The notes under the pieces were generated by a model. The model was not told the DNA's origin. It ran no database searches and was given only the letters and a program-made list of their open reading frames with translations. 64,000 nucleotides of DNA from contig CBDANJ010000007.1 of NCBI GenBank assembly GCA_965197545.1, positions 1,054,001-1,118,000 of the forward strand. The letters run 5' to 3'. This document shows positions 25,634 to 35,171 of this stretch, one piece after another. Position numbers and translations under genes: made by a program. This DNA comes from CATOSP01 sp965197545. GTDB taxonomy: Bacteria > Chloroflexota > Dehalococcoidia > Lucifugimonadales > UBA3495. Position 1 is the stretch's first letter. Every line of letters starts with the position of its first letter.

Positions 25634-26002
25634 ATGTCTCTATATTTTCTCTTGGGAACGCTAACGTCGGAGGGCCAACACATGGTCCATCGGGACCCGG
25701 ACCTGCTTTTAAAGGCCACCAACGCCATCAATGTGGAAGACGCGACGATCCTGGGCCGGTACGCTGTTCTGGGCCGGTACGACTTCATTATGATGGTGGA
25801 CGCCGAAGACAATGAGGCCGTGGCCCGCATGTCGGTCGAGATAGGAATAAGGACCGGGCTGCACATCGAGACTCTCCCGGCTATCATCTTTGGGTTCCTC
25901 GCCGACCAACAACCCGACGACCCCGTAGATGAGCCGGAGAGCGTGCGCCTGGCGCAACCTCAAGGCACCGGAAACAGCGGCGATGGCAACGCCAATAGAT
26001 AG
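25634..26002 (+). CDS. GYD domain protein
   Basis: 122 residues. The sequence FLLGTLTSEGQHMVHRDPDLLL, then RYAVLGRYDFIMMVDAEDNEAV is the GYD domain, a small alpha/beta ferredoxin-like domain named for a conserved Gly-Tyr-Asp (GRYD here). Its biochemical role is not known. The C-terminal ~25 residues are polar. It stands between thiC and thiD, overlaps the next small gene by 20 bases, and is probably transcribed with the thiamine genes. Confidence 0.8.
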   Translation: MSLYFLLGTLTSEGQHMVHRDPDLLLKATNAINVEDATILGRYAVLGRYDFIMMVDAEDNEAVARMSVEIGIRTGLHIETLPAIIFGFLADQQPDDPVDEPESVRLAQPQGTGNSGDGNANR

Positions 26003-26381
26003 CCGGCTGGACCGGGCGCGGGAGCTGCTGCAGGCCGCTCGGGAGGAATTCGCACGGGCTGAAGAGGCCCGGGGCGGCGCGGCGGTGATTGGACTGCGGA
26101 ATGCCTGCGGTAAAGGGTGGCTCGCTGCCCTGGAAGCCGTCAACGCCCAATTTATCGCACAGGGCGTCCCGGAATCGGAGCTACCAACCAACGACCGCGG
26201 GAGGACGTTCTTCGCTCGAAGACATATGGACCGAAACAGGAGAAGGGCCTTCGTCGAGATGCGGAATACCTTCCACATCGATGGCTATTACGAGGGCATA
26301 GTGGAGTTCGACGACATGCTCGACCATTTGGATGAGCTTGAGGAATTCATCGAAAGCATCGGTCCTTCCAGTAGCGCATGA
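25983..26381 (+). CDS. Small helical protein, HEPN-like appearance, in the thiamine operon
   Basis: 132 residues from ATG 25983. Mostly helical: DRARELLQAAREEFARAEEA, then GLRNACGKGWLAALEAVNAQ, with a middle segment FFARRHMDRNRRRAFVEMRN and FDDMLDHLDELEEFIESIG at the end. The pattern of paired helices recalls HEPN/PaREP1-type small proteins, but no RxxxxH motif stands out. It overlaps the GYD gene upstream (20 bases) and thiD downstream (ATGA, 4 bases), so it is translationally coupled to both. No thiamine-related function can be stated. Confidence 0.6.
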   Translation: MATPIDSRLDRARELLQAAREEFARAEEARGGAAVIGLRNACGKGWLAALEAVNAQFIAQGVPESELPTNDRGRTFFARRHMDRNRRRAFVEMRNTFHIDGYYEGIVEFDDMLDHLDELEEFIESIGPSSSA

Positions 26382-27181
26382 TGACACAATCAAGCGTCCC
26401 GAAAGCTATGACCATCGCCGGGTCCGATTCAGGAGGAGGCGCGGGCATTCAGGCTGACCTCAAGACCTTCGCGGCCCTGGGTGTGTATGGGACTGTAACG
26501 CTAACCGCCATAACGGCCCAAAACACGGTCGGGGTTTACGGCGTCCACGAGATACCCACAGATATGATCGTCGCTCAGATGGATGCGGTTATGAGTGATA
26601 TCGGCGCGGATGCGGTCAAGACCGGGATGCTTTCCAGCCAAGAGATCGTCGAGGTCGTTGCCGCCCAAGTGGCGAAGCACGGAATCCGTTCGTTGGTGGT
26701 TGACCCGGTGATGGTCGCCAAGAGCGGGGACGCTCTCCTCCGGGATGACGCCGTGAACGCGGTCTGCACCAAGCTAGTCCCGTTGGCGGCGGTGGTCACG
26801 CCCAACATCCCGGAAGCTGAAGCCCTGACCGGAACGACCATTGAATCTGATGATGACGTCCGGGAAGCCGCCCGCAGGATCGTCTCGATGGGCGCCCGCA
26901 CGGTGGTGGTGAAGGGCGGACACCGGGAAGGCCCCGCCGCTGACGTGCTGTACGACGGGTCCGAATTCCAGGTGTTCACGGCCCCGAGGATAAATACCGT
27001 CAACACCCACGGCACCGGTTGCACCTTCGCTTCCGCGGTTGCGGCTGGACTTGCCCAGGGTAAGTCCGTGGAGGAAGCCGTGGGCCAGGCCAAAGAATAC
27101 GTGACCAAGGCCATTCGCGCCTCCTTCCCCATAGGACAGGGCCACGGACCCTTGAACCACTTCTACAAGCTCTGGGCGTAA
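26378..27181 (+). CDS. thiD: Hydroxymethylpyrimidine/phosphomethylpyrimidine kinase ThiD
   Basis: 267 residues. ThiD phosphorylates HMP twice to give HMP pyrophosphate for thiamine. Motifs: AMTIAGSDSGGGAGIQADLK at the start, TAITAQNTVGVYGVHEI, VVDPVMVAKSGDALL, TPNIPEAEALTG and the anion-hole region NTHGTGCTFASAVAAGLAQG. Starts with ATGATG overlapping the upstream stop as ATGA. No thiE or thiG is in the window, so the operon is a partial thiamine set. Confidence 0.95.
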   Translation: MMTQSSVPKAMTIAGSDSGGGAGIQADLKTFAALGVYGTVTLTAITAQNTVGVYGVHEIPTDMIVAQMDAVMSDIGADAVKTGMLSSQEIVEVVAAQVAKHGIRSLVVDPVMVAKSGDALLRDDAVNAVCTKLVPLAAVVTPNIPEAEALTGTTIESDDDVREAARRIVSMGARTVVVKGGHREGPAADVLYDGSEFQVFTAPRINTVNTHGTGCTFASAVAAGLAQGKSVEEAVGQAKEYVTKAIRASFPIGQGHGPLNHFYKLWA

Positions 27182-27340
27182 AGACTCGGACTTGGGTTAA
27201 TCGGCGGATCATGGGAGGGGAGGTCTGCCCCGATGTTCGAGCGTAGGCCGAATCCCTACAACTTCAAGTGGTGAGAATGTAGAAAGGCTGCGCCGAGACC
27301 TGGATTCCGGCTCAAGTCCGGGATGGCACTCCGGGTACGG

Positions 27341-27346
27341 TATAAT
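27341..27346 (+). promoter_or_regulatory. Candidate -10 element upstream of ileS
   Basis: A perfect TATAAT 62 bases before the ileS start, in the 226-base gap after thiD. No convincing -35 hexamer is at the usual spacing. The same gap holds a short relic (CTGGATTCCGGCTCAAGTCC) resembling the inner palindrome of the MITE family A. No T-box leader was recognised. Confidence 0.4.
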
Positions 27347-27407
27347 AGCCAGAACGGGTCATAGACCTGGGTCCCGGAGCATTCCCTGAATCAGAGGTAG
27401 ATCTTCT

Positions 27408-30400
27408 ATGTTTAGTCCCGTGTCTAGCCGCGTCAGCTTCCCCGCACTGGAGTCCAACATCCTCCAATACTGGAAGGACAAGGATATTTTCCACCGCACC
27501 GCCACCGAGCGGGAGGACGGCCCGCTGTTCATGCTCTTCGAGGGGCCGCCAACCGCCAACGGCAGCCCTGGCATCCACCACGTTCTGGCCCGGGTCTTCA
27601 AGGACGTCATTTGCCGCCACCGCACGATGAAGGGTTACCGTTGCCTGCGCAAGGGGGGTTGGGACACCCACGGCTTGCCTGTCGAGTTGGAGGTGGAAAA
27701 GGAACTTGGACTGTCCACCAAACGGGAGATCGAAGAGTATGGAATCGAGCGGTTCAATCAGAGGTGTAAGGAGAGCGTCTTCCACTACCTGAAAGAGTGG
27801 GAGACCATGACCGACCGGATTGCGTTCTGGGTGGACATGGATGACCCGTACGTCACTCTGCACAACGATTACATTGAAACCGGCTGGTGGATTCTCAAGG
27901 AGCTTTGGGACAAGGGGCTTTTGTACCAAGACCTGCGCGGTACGCCCCATTGCCCTCGTTGCGTCACCAGCCTCAGTTCACATGAGGTCGCCCTGGGCTA
28001 CCGGGAAAACACTCCCGACCCATCGGTGTTCATCAAGTTCCGAGTCCAATCGGTCCCGGCTTCCAAGGCCGGCATGGACTGGGCTCAGGAGGAAAACGTT
28101 CCGGCTTATCTTTTGGCATGGACCACGACTCCGTGGACGCTGCCGGGGAACACGGCTCTGGCGGTAGACGAAGACTCCGAATATTCGGTAATAGAGTTAG
28201 AGGGAGTCGAGGATACCCATCGCCTTGTCCTAGCCTCGGCGTTGCTCGAATCAGCAGTCCAACACGAATATCGGACCGTGACTGCGGTCAAGGGCTCCGA
28301 CCTTGTTGGCATCGAGTATCAGCCCCTGTACAACCCGTCGGATTATTCCAGTGACGTGCGCAGGTTCGTCCGCCACGGGACGAACGGGGCAACTCCGGAG
28401 TTGGAGGCAACCAGGGAGTTCCAACCTCGGGTGGTAGCCGCGGACTTCGTATCTATGGACGACGGCACTGGCATCGTCCATATCGCTCCGGCCTTCGGCG
28501 ACGAGGACTTGACCCTGGGAAGGGAAAAGGAGCTGCCGTTCGTCCAGCCCGTAGACCTTCTTGGCAACGTAACGGGGGATTACCCGTTCGCCGGGAAGTT
28601 CGTCAAAGACGCCGACGGAGAGATCATGGCGGACCTCAAGGACCGCGGCTTGCTGTATCACAGGGACGTCTACCGGCATACCTACCCCTTCTGCTGGCGC
28701 TGCGACACGCCTCTCCTCTACTACGCCAAGAGTTCGTGGTACATCCGCACTTCGGTGCATAAGAACGACCTGGTTGAGGGGAACAGCGCGATTAACTGGT
28801 ACCCCGACTACATCAAAGAAGGCCGGTTCGGGGAGTGGCTGCGCAACAACGTGGACTGGGCCATCTCCAGGGAGCGGTATTGGGGGACTCCCATTCCCAT
28901 CTGGCAGTGCGATACCTGCACCAACTCGGTCTGCATTGGCAGCGTAGCGGAATTGAAGGACATGGCGGCCCCGGAACATGAAGGGAAAATTGACGGTCTG
29001 GACCTGCACCGTCCCTACGTCGATGAAATCCTGCTCACTTGCAACGCCGCCAATTGCGGCGGCGAGATGCACCGCATCCCGGAGGTGATGGACGCCTGGT
29101 TCGACTCCGGCGCCATGCCCTTCGCCCAGTGGCACGTCGGGGCGCAGGACGATGTGAAGAAGTTGCGCGAGGAAGGACGTTTCCCCGCCGACTACATCTG
29201 CGAAGCCGTGGACCAGACTCGCGGATGGTTCTACAGCTTGCACGCTCTTTCGACTCTGCTCGAGGGCGAGCCCTCCTACCGGAATGTCATCTGCCTTGGT
29301 TTGGTTCTGGACGAACGCGGGCACAAGATGAGCAAGCGCGTGGGCAACGTGGTGGAACCGCTGCCCTTGCTGGACGAGTACGGAGCCGACGCCCTGCGCT
29401 GGTACCTGTTCACCGCGACTCACCCCGGAGAGCCACGCCGCTTCTCGGCCCGGCTGGTGAACGAGACCCTGCGCCGGGTATTGCTGACCCTGTGGAACGT
29501 CCACTCGTTCTTTAGCAACTACGCCTCCATCGACCAGTTCACTCCCGACCAGGCCCCGGCCGGATGGAAGCCGGAGAATGAGTTGGACCGGTGGGTATTG
29601 TCCGAGCTGAACGCACTAATCAGCCAGGTAGACGGCTACTTGGACGGCTACGATCCTACCAACGCGGGAAGGCGGCTCCAGGATTTCATTGACCAGCTTT
29701 CCAACTGGTACGTCCGGCGCAGCCGCAGGCGGTTCTGGAAAAGCGAAAACGACCAGGACAAGCTCTCGGCCTATGTGACGCTGCACACGTGCCTGGTTGC
29801 AGTGGCCAAGCTAATGGCGCCCTTGGCGCCCTTCGTGTCAGAGGAGATCTACCAGGACCTGGTTTGCGCCGTCGACCCACAAGCCCCCGACAGCGTTCAT
29901 CTGGCCAATTTCCCGGTGGCGGATGCCTCTCTCATCGACGAACCCTTGATGGAGGCCACAAGGTTGGCCATGCGGATCTCAAGCATGGGCCGCGGAGCGC
30001 GCTCCAGGGGAGGGCTCAAGGTACGCCAGCCCTTGTCCCAGGTCATAGTCCGGACCCGGACCGACGATGAACTGGGCTACCTGGAGCTTATCACCCCGCA
30101 AGTCTTGGAGGAGTTGAACATCAAGAGTCTCCAGCCCCTGGCCGAAGACTCGGGGCTATACGACCGGGCACGGGAAGAGTCTGGAGAGAAAACCGAGGCA
30201 ACTCTGCCTGTGGACAACTATTGGGTGGTGATGGAAGGCGGCTACATGGTGGCTGTGGACAGCACCATCACCCCGGAGTTAGCTGAAGAGGGGTTGGCGA
30301 GGGAGTTGGTCCACCGGATTCAGAACATGCGCAGATCTGCCAACTTCGACCTCACAGACAGGATCGTTACTTACTACCAGGGCCCGGACGAGTTGGGGAA

Positions 30401-30542
30401 CGTGATGACCCGTCATGCCGCGTACATTCAACTGGAAACCCTGACCGAAGAGATAGTCCATGGGGAACCGGTTGAGGGCGCGGAGACCGAAACGGCCAAA
30501 ATCGAAGGGATGGAGGTCGTACTGGGAGTGAGGCGGGTCTAG
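27408..30542 (+). CDS. ileS: Isoleucyl-tRNA synthetase
   Basis: 1044 residues, class I. It charges tRNA-Ile with isoleucine and edits valine. The HIGH-type motif is GPPTANGSPGIHH at ~46-58 and the KMSKR motif is at 640-644 (GHKMSKRVGN). WDTHGLPVELEVEK marks the catalytic core, and the CP1 editing domain lies between, with DGTGIVHIAPAFGDED as part of its editing site. The large size and GIHH variant point to the type that is more similar to eukaryotic enzymes, which are often less sensitive to mupirocin; that subtype call is inference. It has no adjacent regulatory leader visible. Confidence 0.96.
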   Translation: MFSPVSSRVSFPALESNILQYWKDKDIFHRTATEREDGPLFMLFEGPPTANGSPGIHHVLARVFKDVICRHRTMKGYRCLRKGGWDTHGLPVELEVEKELGLSTKREIEEYGIERFNQRCKESVFHYLKEWETMTDRIAFWVDMDDPYVTLHNDYIETGWWILKELWDKGLLYQDLRGTPHCPRCVTSLSSHEVALGYRENTPDPSVFIKFRVQSVPASKAGMDWAQEENVPAYLLAWTTTPWTLPGNTALAVDEDSEYSVIELEGVEDTHRLVLASALLESAVQHEYRTVTAVKGSDLVGIEYQPLYNPSDYSSDVRRFVRHGTNGATPELEATREFQPRVVAADFVSMDDGTGIVHIAPAFGDEDLTLGREKELPFVQPVDLLGNVTGDYPFAGKFVKDADGEIMADLKDRGLLYHRDVYRHTYPFCWRCDTPLLYYAKSSWYIRTSVHKNDLVEGNSAINWYPDYIKEGRFGEWLRNNVDWAISRERYWGTPIPIWQCDTCTNSVCIGSVAELKDMAAPEHEGKIDGLDLHRPYVDEILLTCNAANCGGEMHRIPEVMDAWFDSGAMPFAQWHVGAQDDVKKLREEGRFPADYICEAVDQTRGWFYSLHALSTLLEGEPSYRNVICLGLVLDERGHKMSKRVGNVVEPLPLLDEYGADALRWYLFTATHPGEPRRFSARLVNETLRRVLLTLWNVHSFFSNYASIDQFTPDQAPAGWKPENELDRWVLSELNALISQVDGYLDGYDPTNAGRRLQDFIDQLSNWYVRRSRRRFWKSENDQDKLSAYVTLHTCLVAVAKLMAPLAPFVSEEIYQDLVCAVDPQAPDSVHLANFPVADASLIDEPLMEATRLAMRISSMGRGARSRGGLKVRQPLSQVIVRTRTDDELGYLELITPQVLEELNIKSLQPLAEDSGLYDRAREESGEKTEATLPVDNYWVVMEGGYMVAVDSTITPELAEEGLARELVHRIQNMRRSANFDLTDRIVTYYQGPDELGNVMTRHAAYIQLETLTEEIVHGEPVEGAETETAKIEGMEVVLGVRRV

Positions 30543-30584
30543 CGGCGGTCCTCCCATCTGAGGGGCTGGCCGAGAGCATAACCG

Positions 30585-31406
30585 ATGCCCGAACTTCCAG
30601 AAGTTGAGAACGCCCGGCGCTGCCTGCTCCGCTCCGGGTTGCCTGGCCGCAGCTTCAAACGCGCGGATATTCGATGGGCGCGGACCGTCAAGCGGCCTGA
30701 CCTTGAAGAATTCGTCCTGGGACTTCGTGACGCGATCGTCCGGGACGTTCAGCGGCGGGGGAAATACATCCTGCTTCCGCTCGATGTGGGAGACCAGGAA
30801 CCGGGACCGACCTTCATGCTCCACCTCGGCATGAGCGGCGGGTTGCGCGTTGAGCCCGCCTCAAAGCCGGAGCCGCCGATGGTCCGGCACTCCTTCTCCC
30901 TGGACGATGGTCAAGAGCTCCGTTTCGTCGATGGCCGGAAGTTCGGCAAACTGTGGTTGGTGGACGACCCGGCGGAAGTATTGCCCCCACTAAGCCCGGA
31001 CCCGCTGGGAGATGGGTTCACGGTCGACGTGTTGGCCGAGTCGCTAACCGGGAGGCGCGCTCCCATCAAGGCGATATTGCTGGAACAGTCCGTTTCCGCC
31101 GGTCTGGGGAACCTGTATGCCGACGAGTCGTTGTACCTGTCCGGGATTCATCCCGAGCGGCCCGCGAGTGATCTATCTATCCAAGAGGTCACGCGGCTAA
31201 GGGAGTCGATTGTCCTGGCCTTAACCGAAGGCGTGGCCATTTACGAGCGGGCCCGGGATGAGACCTGGCCCGATCCCCCCAGGGCGTTGACCGCGTGGAC
31301 CATTCCCCGCAAGGAGGGAGAGGCCTGCCACCGCTGCGGCACGCGGATGGCCGTCACGCGGGTCCGGGCCCGTACTACCTGGTTTTGTCCCCGCCACCAG
31401 GAGTAG
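30585..31406 (+). CDS. mutM: Formamidopyrimidine-DNA glycosylase (Fpg/MutM)
   Basis: 273 residues, normal length. The essential N-terminus MPELPEVEN supplies the catalytic Pro2 and Glu3. The beta-lyase domain contains LHLGMSGGLRV and FVDGRKFGKL, the helix-two-turn-helix region includes SVSAGLGNLYADESLYLSGI, and the zinc finger is CHRC...FCPRH. The last zinc ligand is His instead of the usual Cys (C-x2-C...C-x2-H), a modest variation. It removes oxidised purines such as 8-oxoguanine. Located 42 bases after ileS on the same strand. Confidence 0.93.
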   Translation: MPELPEVENARRCLLRSGLPGRSFKRADIRWARTVKRPDLEEFVLGLRDAIVRDVQRRGKYILLPLDVGDQEPGPTFMLHLGMSGGLRVEPASKPEPPMVRHSFSLDDGQELRFVDGRKFGKLWLVDDPAEVLPPLSPDPLGDGFTVDVLAESLTGRRAPIKAILLEQSVSAGLGNLYADESLYLSGIHPERPASDLSIQEVTRLRESIVLALTEGVAIYERARDETWPDPPRALTAWTIPRKEGEACHRCGTRMAVTRVRARTTWFCPRHQE

Positions 31407-31413
31407 GAATTAG

Positions 31414-31833
31414 CTAGGCGGCCGTCCCGTAGATGTGATCAGGGACCACGATGATTACCGAACGCTGATCGTCGATCATGGCCTGGTCGTATTCTTCCCA
31501 ATTGGGATGTTCCTCGCCCGAGGCCGCCCGGTAGGTCTCCCGCAACGCGAGCCGAAGGTCACCGGCGCCGGTGTTGTCGGCGGACAATATCTGTGCTTTT
31601 CCTTCAAGCACCACGAACCCCCACCAACTTTCGCGGGAGACCATTAGGGAGCAGCGAGGGTCACGCCGCAGGTTCTTCAACTTGGCGCGAGTCTCGGTGA
31701 CCGTGAAGCCGATTCCGTCCCTCACGGGGCCGCAGCTTATGATGCTCATCTGCGCCGCGCCGTTGCGCCTGAAGGTAGTCAGCACGCCTCGGTGCGTCTC
31801 GGTTGCCAGGGCTCGAACGTTTTCGGGGAGCAT
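31414..31833 (-). CDS. PPOX-class (F420/FMN-binding) split-barrel protein
   Basis: 139 residues from ATG 31833, preceded by AGGAGGG. The sequence HRGVLTTFRRNGAAQMSIIS, GFTVTETRAKLKNLRRDPRC and WWGFVVLEGKAQI is the Rv1155-like subgroup, typically F420-dependent. Such proteins reduce or bind biliverdin-type and other small molecules; the actual substrate is not visible. Downstream of a GNAT gene on the same strand (25-base gap), convergent with mutM. Confidence 0.85.
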   Translation of the reverse strand: MLPENVRALATETHRGVLTTFRRNGAAQMSIISCGPVRDGIGFTVTETRAKLKNLRRDPRCSLMVSRESWWGFVVLEGKAQILSADNTGAGDLRLALRETYRAASGEEHPNWEEYDQAMIDDQRSVIIVVPDHIYGTAA

Positions 31834-31858
31834 TCCGGTCCCTCCTGAATAGTCGTGG

Positions 31859-32332
31859 TTAGAGGATGAAGTCGATCTCGAACAGGTCGTAATGGGAGAG
31901 CTGCATATCCAGGCTGGAGTACACACTCTGGGCCACGTGGTTGTCCCGGTCGACGTAGAGGCGCAGCCCGCAGACCCCGCCGTCACGCAGCGCCTCAGTG
32001 CGAACGTACTCATCGAGGGCGCGGTAGACCCCGCGCCGCCTGTATCCTGGTCCAACGTACACGCTTTGAATCCACCAGAAATATCCGTTACGCCAGTCGC
32101 TCCACTCGGTCGTAATCATCAGTTGACCGGCGATTTCATTCCCGGCTTCGGCGACGACGTAAAACCCACGGCTGGAGTCGTCGAACACCGCGAAAACGCC
32201 CTGCCGCAGCCGTTGAAGGTCCAGTTCCTTTCCCTCGGTTTCCAAGGCCATGGCGGCGTTGAATGCTACCAGGGTTTCCAAGTCTTCGATGGTTGCATTC
32301 CTGACTTTGACTTCGGATGACTCGCCTGTCAT
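31859..32332 (-). CDS. GNAT family N-acetyltransferase
   Basis: 157 residues. GNAT features: VRNATIEDLETLVAFN at the start, the strand GNEIAGQLMITTEW, and the acetyl-CoA motif A region IQSVYVGPGYRRRGVYRALD with the usual R-x-x-G-x-G/A loop (GYRRRGV). Acceptor substrate unknown. It is 14 bases downstream of the SbcC-like gene and likely in its operon. Confidence 0.88.
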   Translation of the reverse strand: MTGESSEVKVRNATIEDLETLVAFNAAMALETEGKELDLQRLRQGVFAVFDDSSRGFYVVAEAGNEIAGQLMITTEWSDWRNGYFWWIQSVYVGPGYRRRGVYRALDEYVRTEALRDGGVCGLRLYVDRDNHVAQSVYSSLDMQLSHYDLFEIDFIL

Positions 32333-32346
32333 GTTACGTCTCCGGG

Positions 32347-34932
32347 TCAGCTCAACCAGAAAGAGGAGCCGAACTCGCCTTTTTGGACTTCGATTCGGAC
32401 GGGGAATGCGTCTTTCAGGTCTTCGAGGTGGGTAATGACGATTATCTTATCGAAGTCGCCCTCGATGGCTCCGATGACGTCCAGTATCCTCTCTCTTCCG
32501 GCGGCATCCTGGGACCCGAAGCCTTCGTCGATAAACAGGGTGGGCAAAGGAGCGCCCATGCGCTGGGATAGGACTTTCGACAGTCCGATTCGCAGGGCCA
32601 AGTTCACGCGGAAGGCCTCGCCGCCGCTGTACATCTCATAGGCTCGCGGGCCAAGCTCGTCGGTGACGTTGATCTGCAAAGTCTCGATGGGGTCGCCTCT
32701 TCCGCTGCGGCGGTCTCTCTGGGTCTCTAGTTGCACCTGCATCCGGTTGTCGGTCATTCTCCCCAGCAGAAGGTTGGCTTCCTCCTCCAGCCGGGGCAAC
32801 ACGGTCTCGATCAGCATCGCCTGGATGCCCTGTCTGCCGAAAGCGCCGACCAGTTCCCGGTACACCGCCTGGTCTTCTTCCAGGGCTGAAAGCCGGACTG
32901 AGGATGCGGCAATATCCCGCCTTATCCCCTCCAATCGTTCGACCTCTCCCTGCAAGAAGCCCTGTTTGGCGGTGGCCTGCCGCACTTGGCCTTCAAGCAA
33001 CTTCAAAGCTGAGTCTGAAGACTCCAACTGGGTTTGCAGAGAGGGCAACTGGCCGACTGCCTCCAGATTAGCTGCGTGTTGGAGCCGGAGCCTTCCCAGT
33101 TCCGACTGCCGCCGTTCGAGCATGTCTTGGGCGCGTTGGAGCGCGGCCATCTCCAAAGGCAGGTTGTCTTCCGCGTATCCAAGCTGGCGGTTGAGGTCTA
33201 GGAAGTGTTGCAACTCCTGGATTTCCCCGTAGCTCTGCTGCCGAGCCTGTTCGTCGTAGGCCAAGGTGTTGATCTTCTGGTCCACATCCCGAAGGTCTTC
33301 GTACTCTTGCCTGGCGTAGCCGCCGGAGACCAGGGAATTGCTGACCCGCACCAGGTCGGTTTGGGCCGTGGCAAGGTCTTGTTGTGCCTGGCGTGACTCC
33401 TGAATACGGAGTTCGAGGGACGACAGGCCCGCCTGAGACGCCCGTGCTGCTTTGGCCAGGGTATCTTCCCGCCGCGCAAGGCCGGATTCCATGTTGGTCT
33501 GCTTGGTCTGGAGCGACTCGAGGCGCGCCTGGTTCTGCCGGAATAGGTCTCGTTTGTCTTCTATCTCAACGCGGTACGATTTCGCTAGGCGGAGACAACC
33601 GTCGTCTCCAAGAGGTGTTTGGCACAATGGGCAGAGAGGATCATGGCCGTTTGATCTGTCGAGCAATTCCAGTTTCGACCGAAGTTCCAGTCCCTCGGTC
33701 TTGTACCGCTCAGCGGCGCTGTGCGCCTCGCCTATGGCGGTGGAAACGGCGCTGAGGCGCTGGCGTTCCGCCGTAATCTCCGTCTCTTCGGCTTTCAACC
33801 CTATAAGATCAGCCCGGATCCTGTCCATCTCCAGCGTCAATTCGGACTCGGCCTCAGCTTTGGGTAGTAGCTCGGACCGCACCTTGCGTTCCAACTGCTC
33901 TGCGACGGTTTCCAGGCGCGACTTGGCGACATCGATGGCCCGAACGGTGATGGCTTTCCGAGCGGTAAGCTGCTCCGATTCGACTCTGGCGGTCTCCATG
34001 GAATCGAACTGTTCCCTGGCCCTCTCCAGCGCCTTGACCCCGTCCCGGATAGAGTCGGCTTTGTCTATTAGGGACTGGTACTGACTGACGCGCCCCCCTG
34101 CGGCGTCTAGGCTAACTTGAAGCTCAGAAAGGTCCTGAACTGCTTCCTGGATCTGGTCTTGCAGAGGTGGGAGGGAGTCCCGCTGCCGTTGCAACTCTTC
34201 CACCGTTGCATGCAGCTTCTCCGTTGCGTGCCGCTGGTCCAAGAGCCGCAAGTTATGGGCTGCGAGGTGGGTTTGTAGCTCCGCCAGCAGTCCGGAAGGG
34301 TCACCGGCTTCCTCTGCGTCAGACTTCATCCTTTGCAATGCGCCTGCGGCTTCCGCAGCCGCGGCGGTGGCCTCGTTGAGACGGTCCCTGGCGCTGCCTT
34401 GCAGCCTGTCGTAGGTCTCCAGGCCCATGATCTTGGCCAACACGGCCTTGCGGTCAGCCGGGGTCTTGTTCGTGAACTCATCCGCTCGTCCTTGAAGCAG
34501 AAAGGCCGAGTTGATGAACGTGTCATAGTCCATGCCCACGGTCTGGATGATCTTGGCCTGGGTCTCCCGGACGCTGTTGCCGGTGACCGCCCTCGGTGAA
34601 TCGCCGCCAATCACCTGAAACTGAAGATCGGTTACCCCCTGGCGTCGGCGGGTCCCGCCGCGAGACCGGCTGCGAATCACCCGGTAACAGGTGTCCCGGG
34701 AAGAGAAGTCCAATTCCACTCGGCACTCGCCTGCGCCGTAGGAGATCAGGTCGTCTTGGGACTTGCTCCGGGCCTCACCCCACAGGCACCAGGTGATGGC
34801 GTCCAGCAGGGCGGACTTTCCGTGACCGTTGTTGCCGCACAGGCATGCCACATGGATACCGGAAAAGTCGAGGGTTGGAGCGTCTTCCCGGTAACAGAGA
34901 AAGTTGCGCACGCTAAGGCGTTGGGGGATCAT
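32347..34932 (-). CDS. sbcC: SbcC/Rad50-like DNA repair ATPase
   Basis: 861 residues from ATG 34932 (GGAGT upstream; GTG at 34938 is the alternative). The N-terminal Walker A is GNNGHGKSALLDAI; long coiled-coil arms follow, and the zinc hook is CPLC in DPLCPLCQTP at ~430-440. The C-terminal half has the ABC signature YSGGEAFRVNLALRIGLSK and Walker B LFIDEGFGSQD. With SbcD/Mre11 it would form a DNA end-processing complex. Shorter than E. coli SbcC (1048). No sbcD homologue is adjacent; the nearest metallophosphoesterase is at 10250-10987. Confidence 0.88.
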   Translation of the reverse strand: MIPQRLSVRNFLCYREDAPTLDFSGIHVACLCGNNGHGKSALLDAITWCLWGEARSKSQDDLISYGAGECRVELDFSSRDTCYRVIRSRSRGGTRRRQGVTDLQFQVIGGDSPRAVTGNSVRETQAKIIQTVGMDYDTFINSAFLLQGRADEFTNKTPADRKAVLAKIMGLETYDRLQGSARDRLNEATAAAAEAAGALQRMKSDAEEAGDPSGLLAELQTHLAAHNLRLLDQRHATEKLHATVEELQRQRDSLPPLQDQIQEAVQDLSELQVSLDAAGGRVSQYQSLIDKADSIRDGVKALERAREQFDSMETARVESEQLTARKAITVRAIDVAKSRLETVAEQLERKVRSELLPKAEAESELTLEMDRIRADLIGLKAEETEITAERQRLSAVSTAIGEAHSAAERYKTEGLELRSKLELLDRSNGHDPLCPLCQTPLGDDGCLRLAKSYRVEIEDKRDLFRQNQARLESLQTKQTNMESGLARREDTLAKAARASQAGLSSLELRIQESRQAQQDLATAQTDLVRVSNSLVSGGYARQEYEDLRDVDQKINTLAYDEQARQQSYGEIQELQHFLDLNRQLGYAEDNLPLEMAALQRAQDMLERRQSELGRLRLQHAANLEAVGQLPSLQTQLESSDSALKLLEGQVRQATAKQGFLQGEVERLEGIRRDIAASSVRLSALEEDQAVYRELVGAFGRQGIQAMLIETVLPRLEEEANLLLGRMTDNRMQVQLETQRDRRSGRGDPIETLQINVTDELGPRAYEMYSGGEAFRVNLALRIGLSKVLSQRMGAPLPTLFIDEGFGSQDAAGRERILDVIGAIEGDFDKIIVITHLEDLKDAFPVRIEVQKGEFGSSFWLS

Positions 34933-35171
34933 GGACACACTCCATAGCAGCGACCTGAATCGGAGCCGGTGTTGTGGTCCGGGGGAGAAATCAGCCCGTC
35001 TGCCACCATATCAACCACCCTGTGAAGCCGAGGTAATTCTACCACAGGCAGGCCAGGTTTCCTTGACCCTGATAACTGGGCACCCCTACAATCGAATCAT
35101 TGGCAGCAACCTGCGGCCAGACCTGACTCATGAAATCCGGGTAACCGACGGGTTGCCCAGGGAGTGACGTA

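Noticed and set aside
28251..29504. A 417-codon minus-strand open frame within ileS
   Set aside because: It is the antisense shadow of a well-supported isoleucyl-tRNA synthetase; it has no domain of its own.
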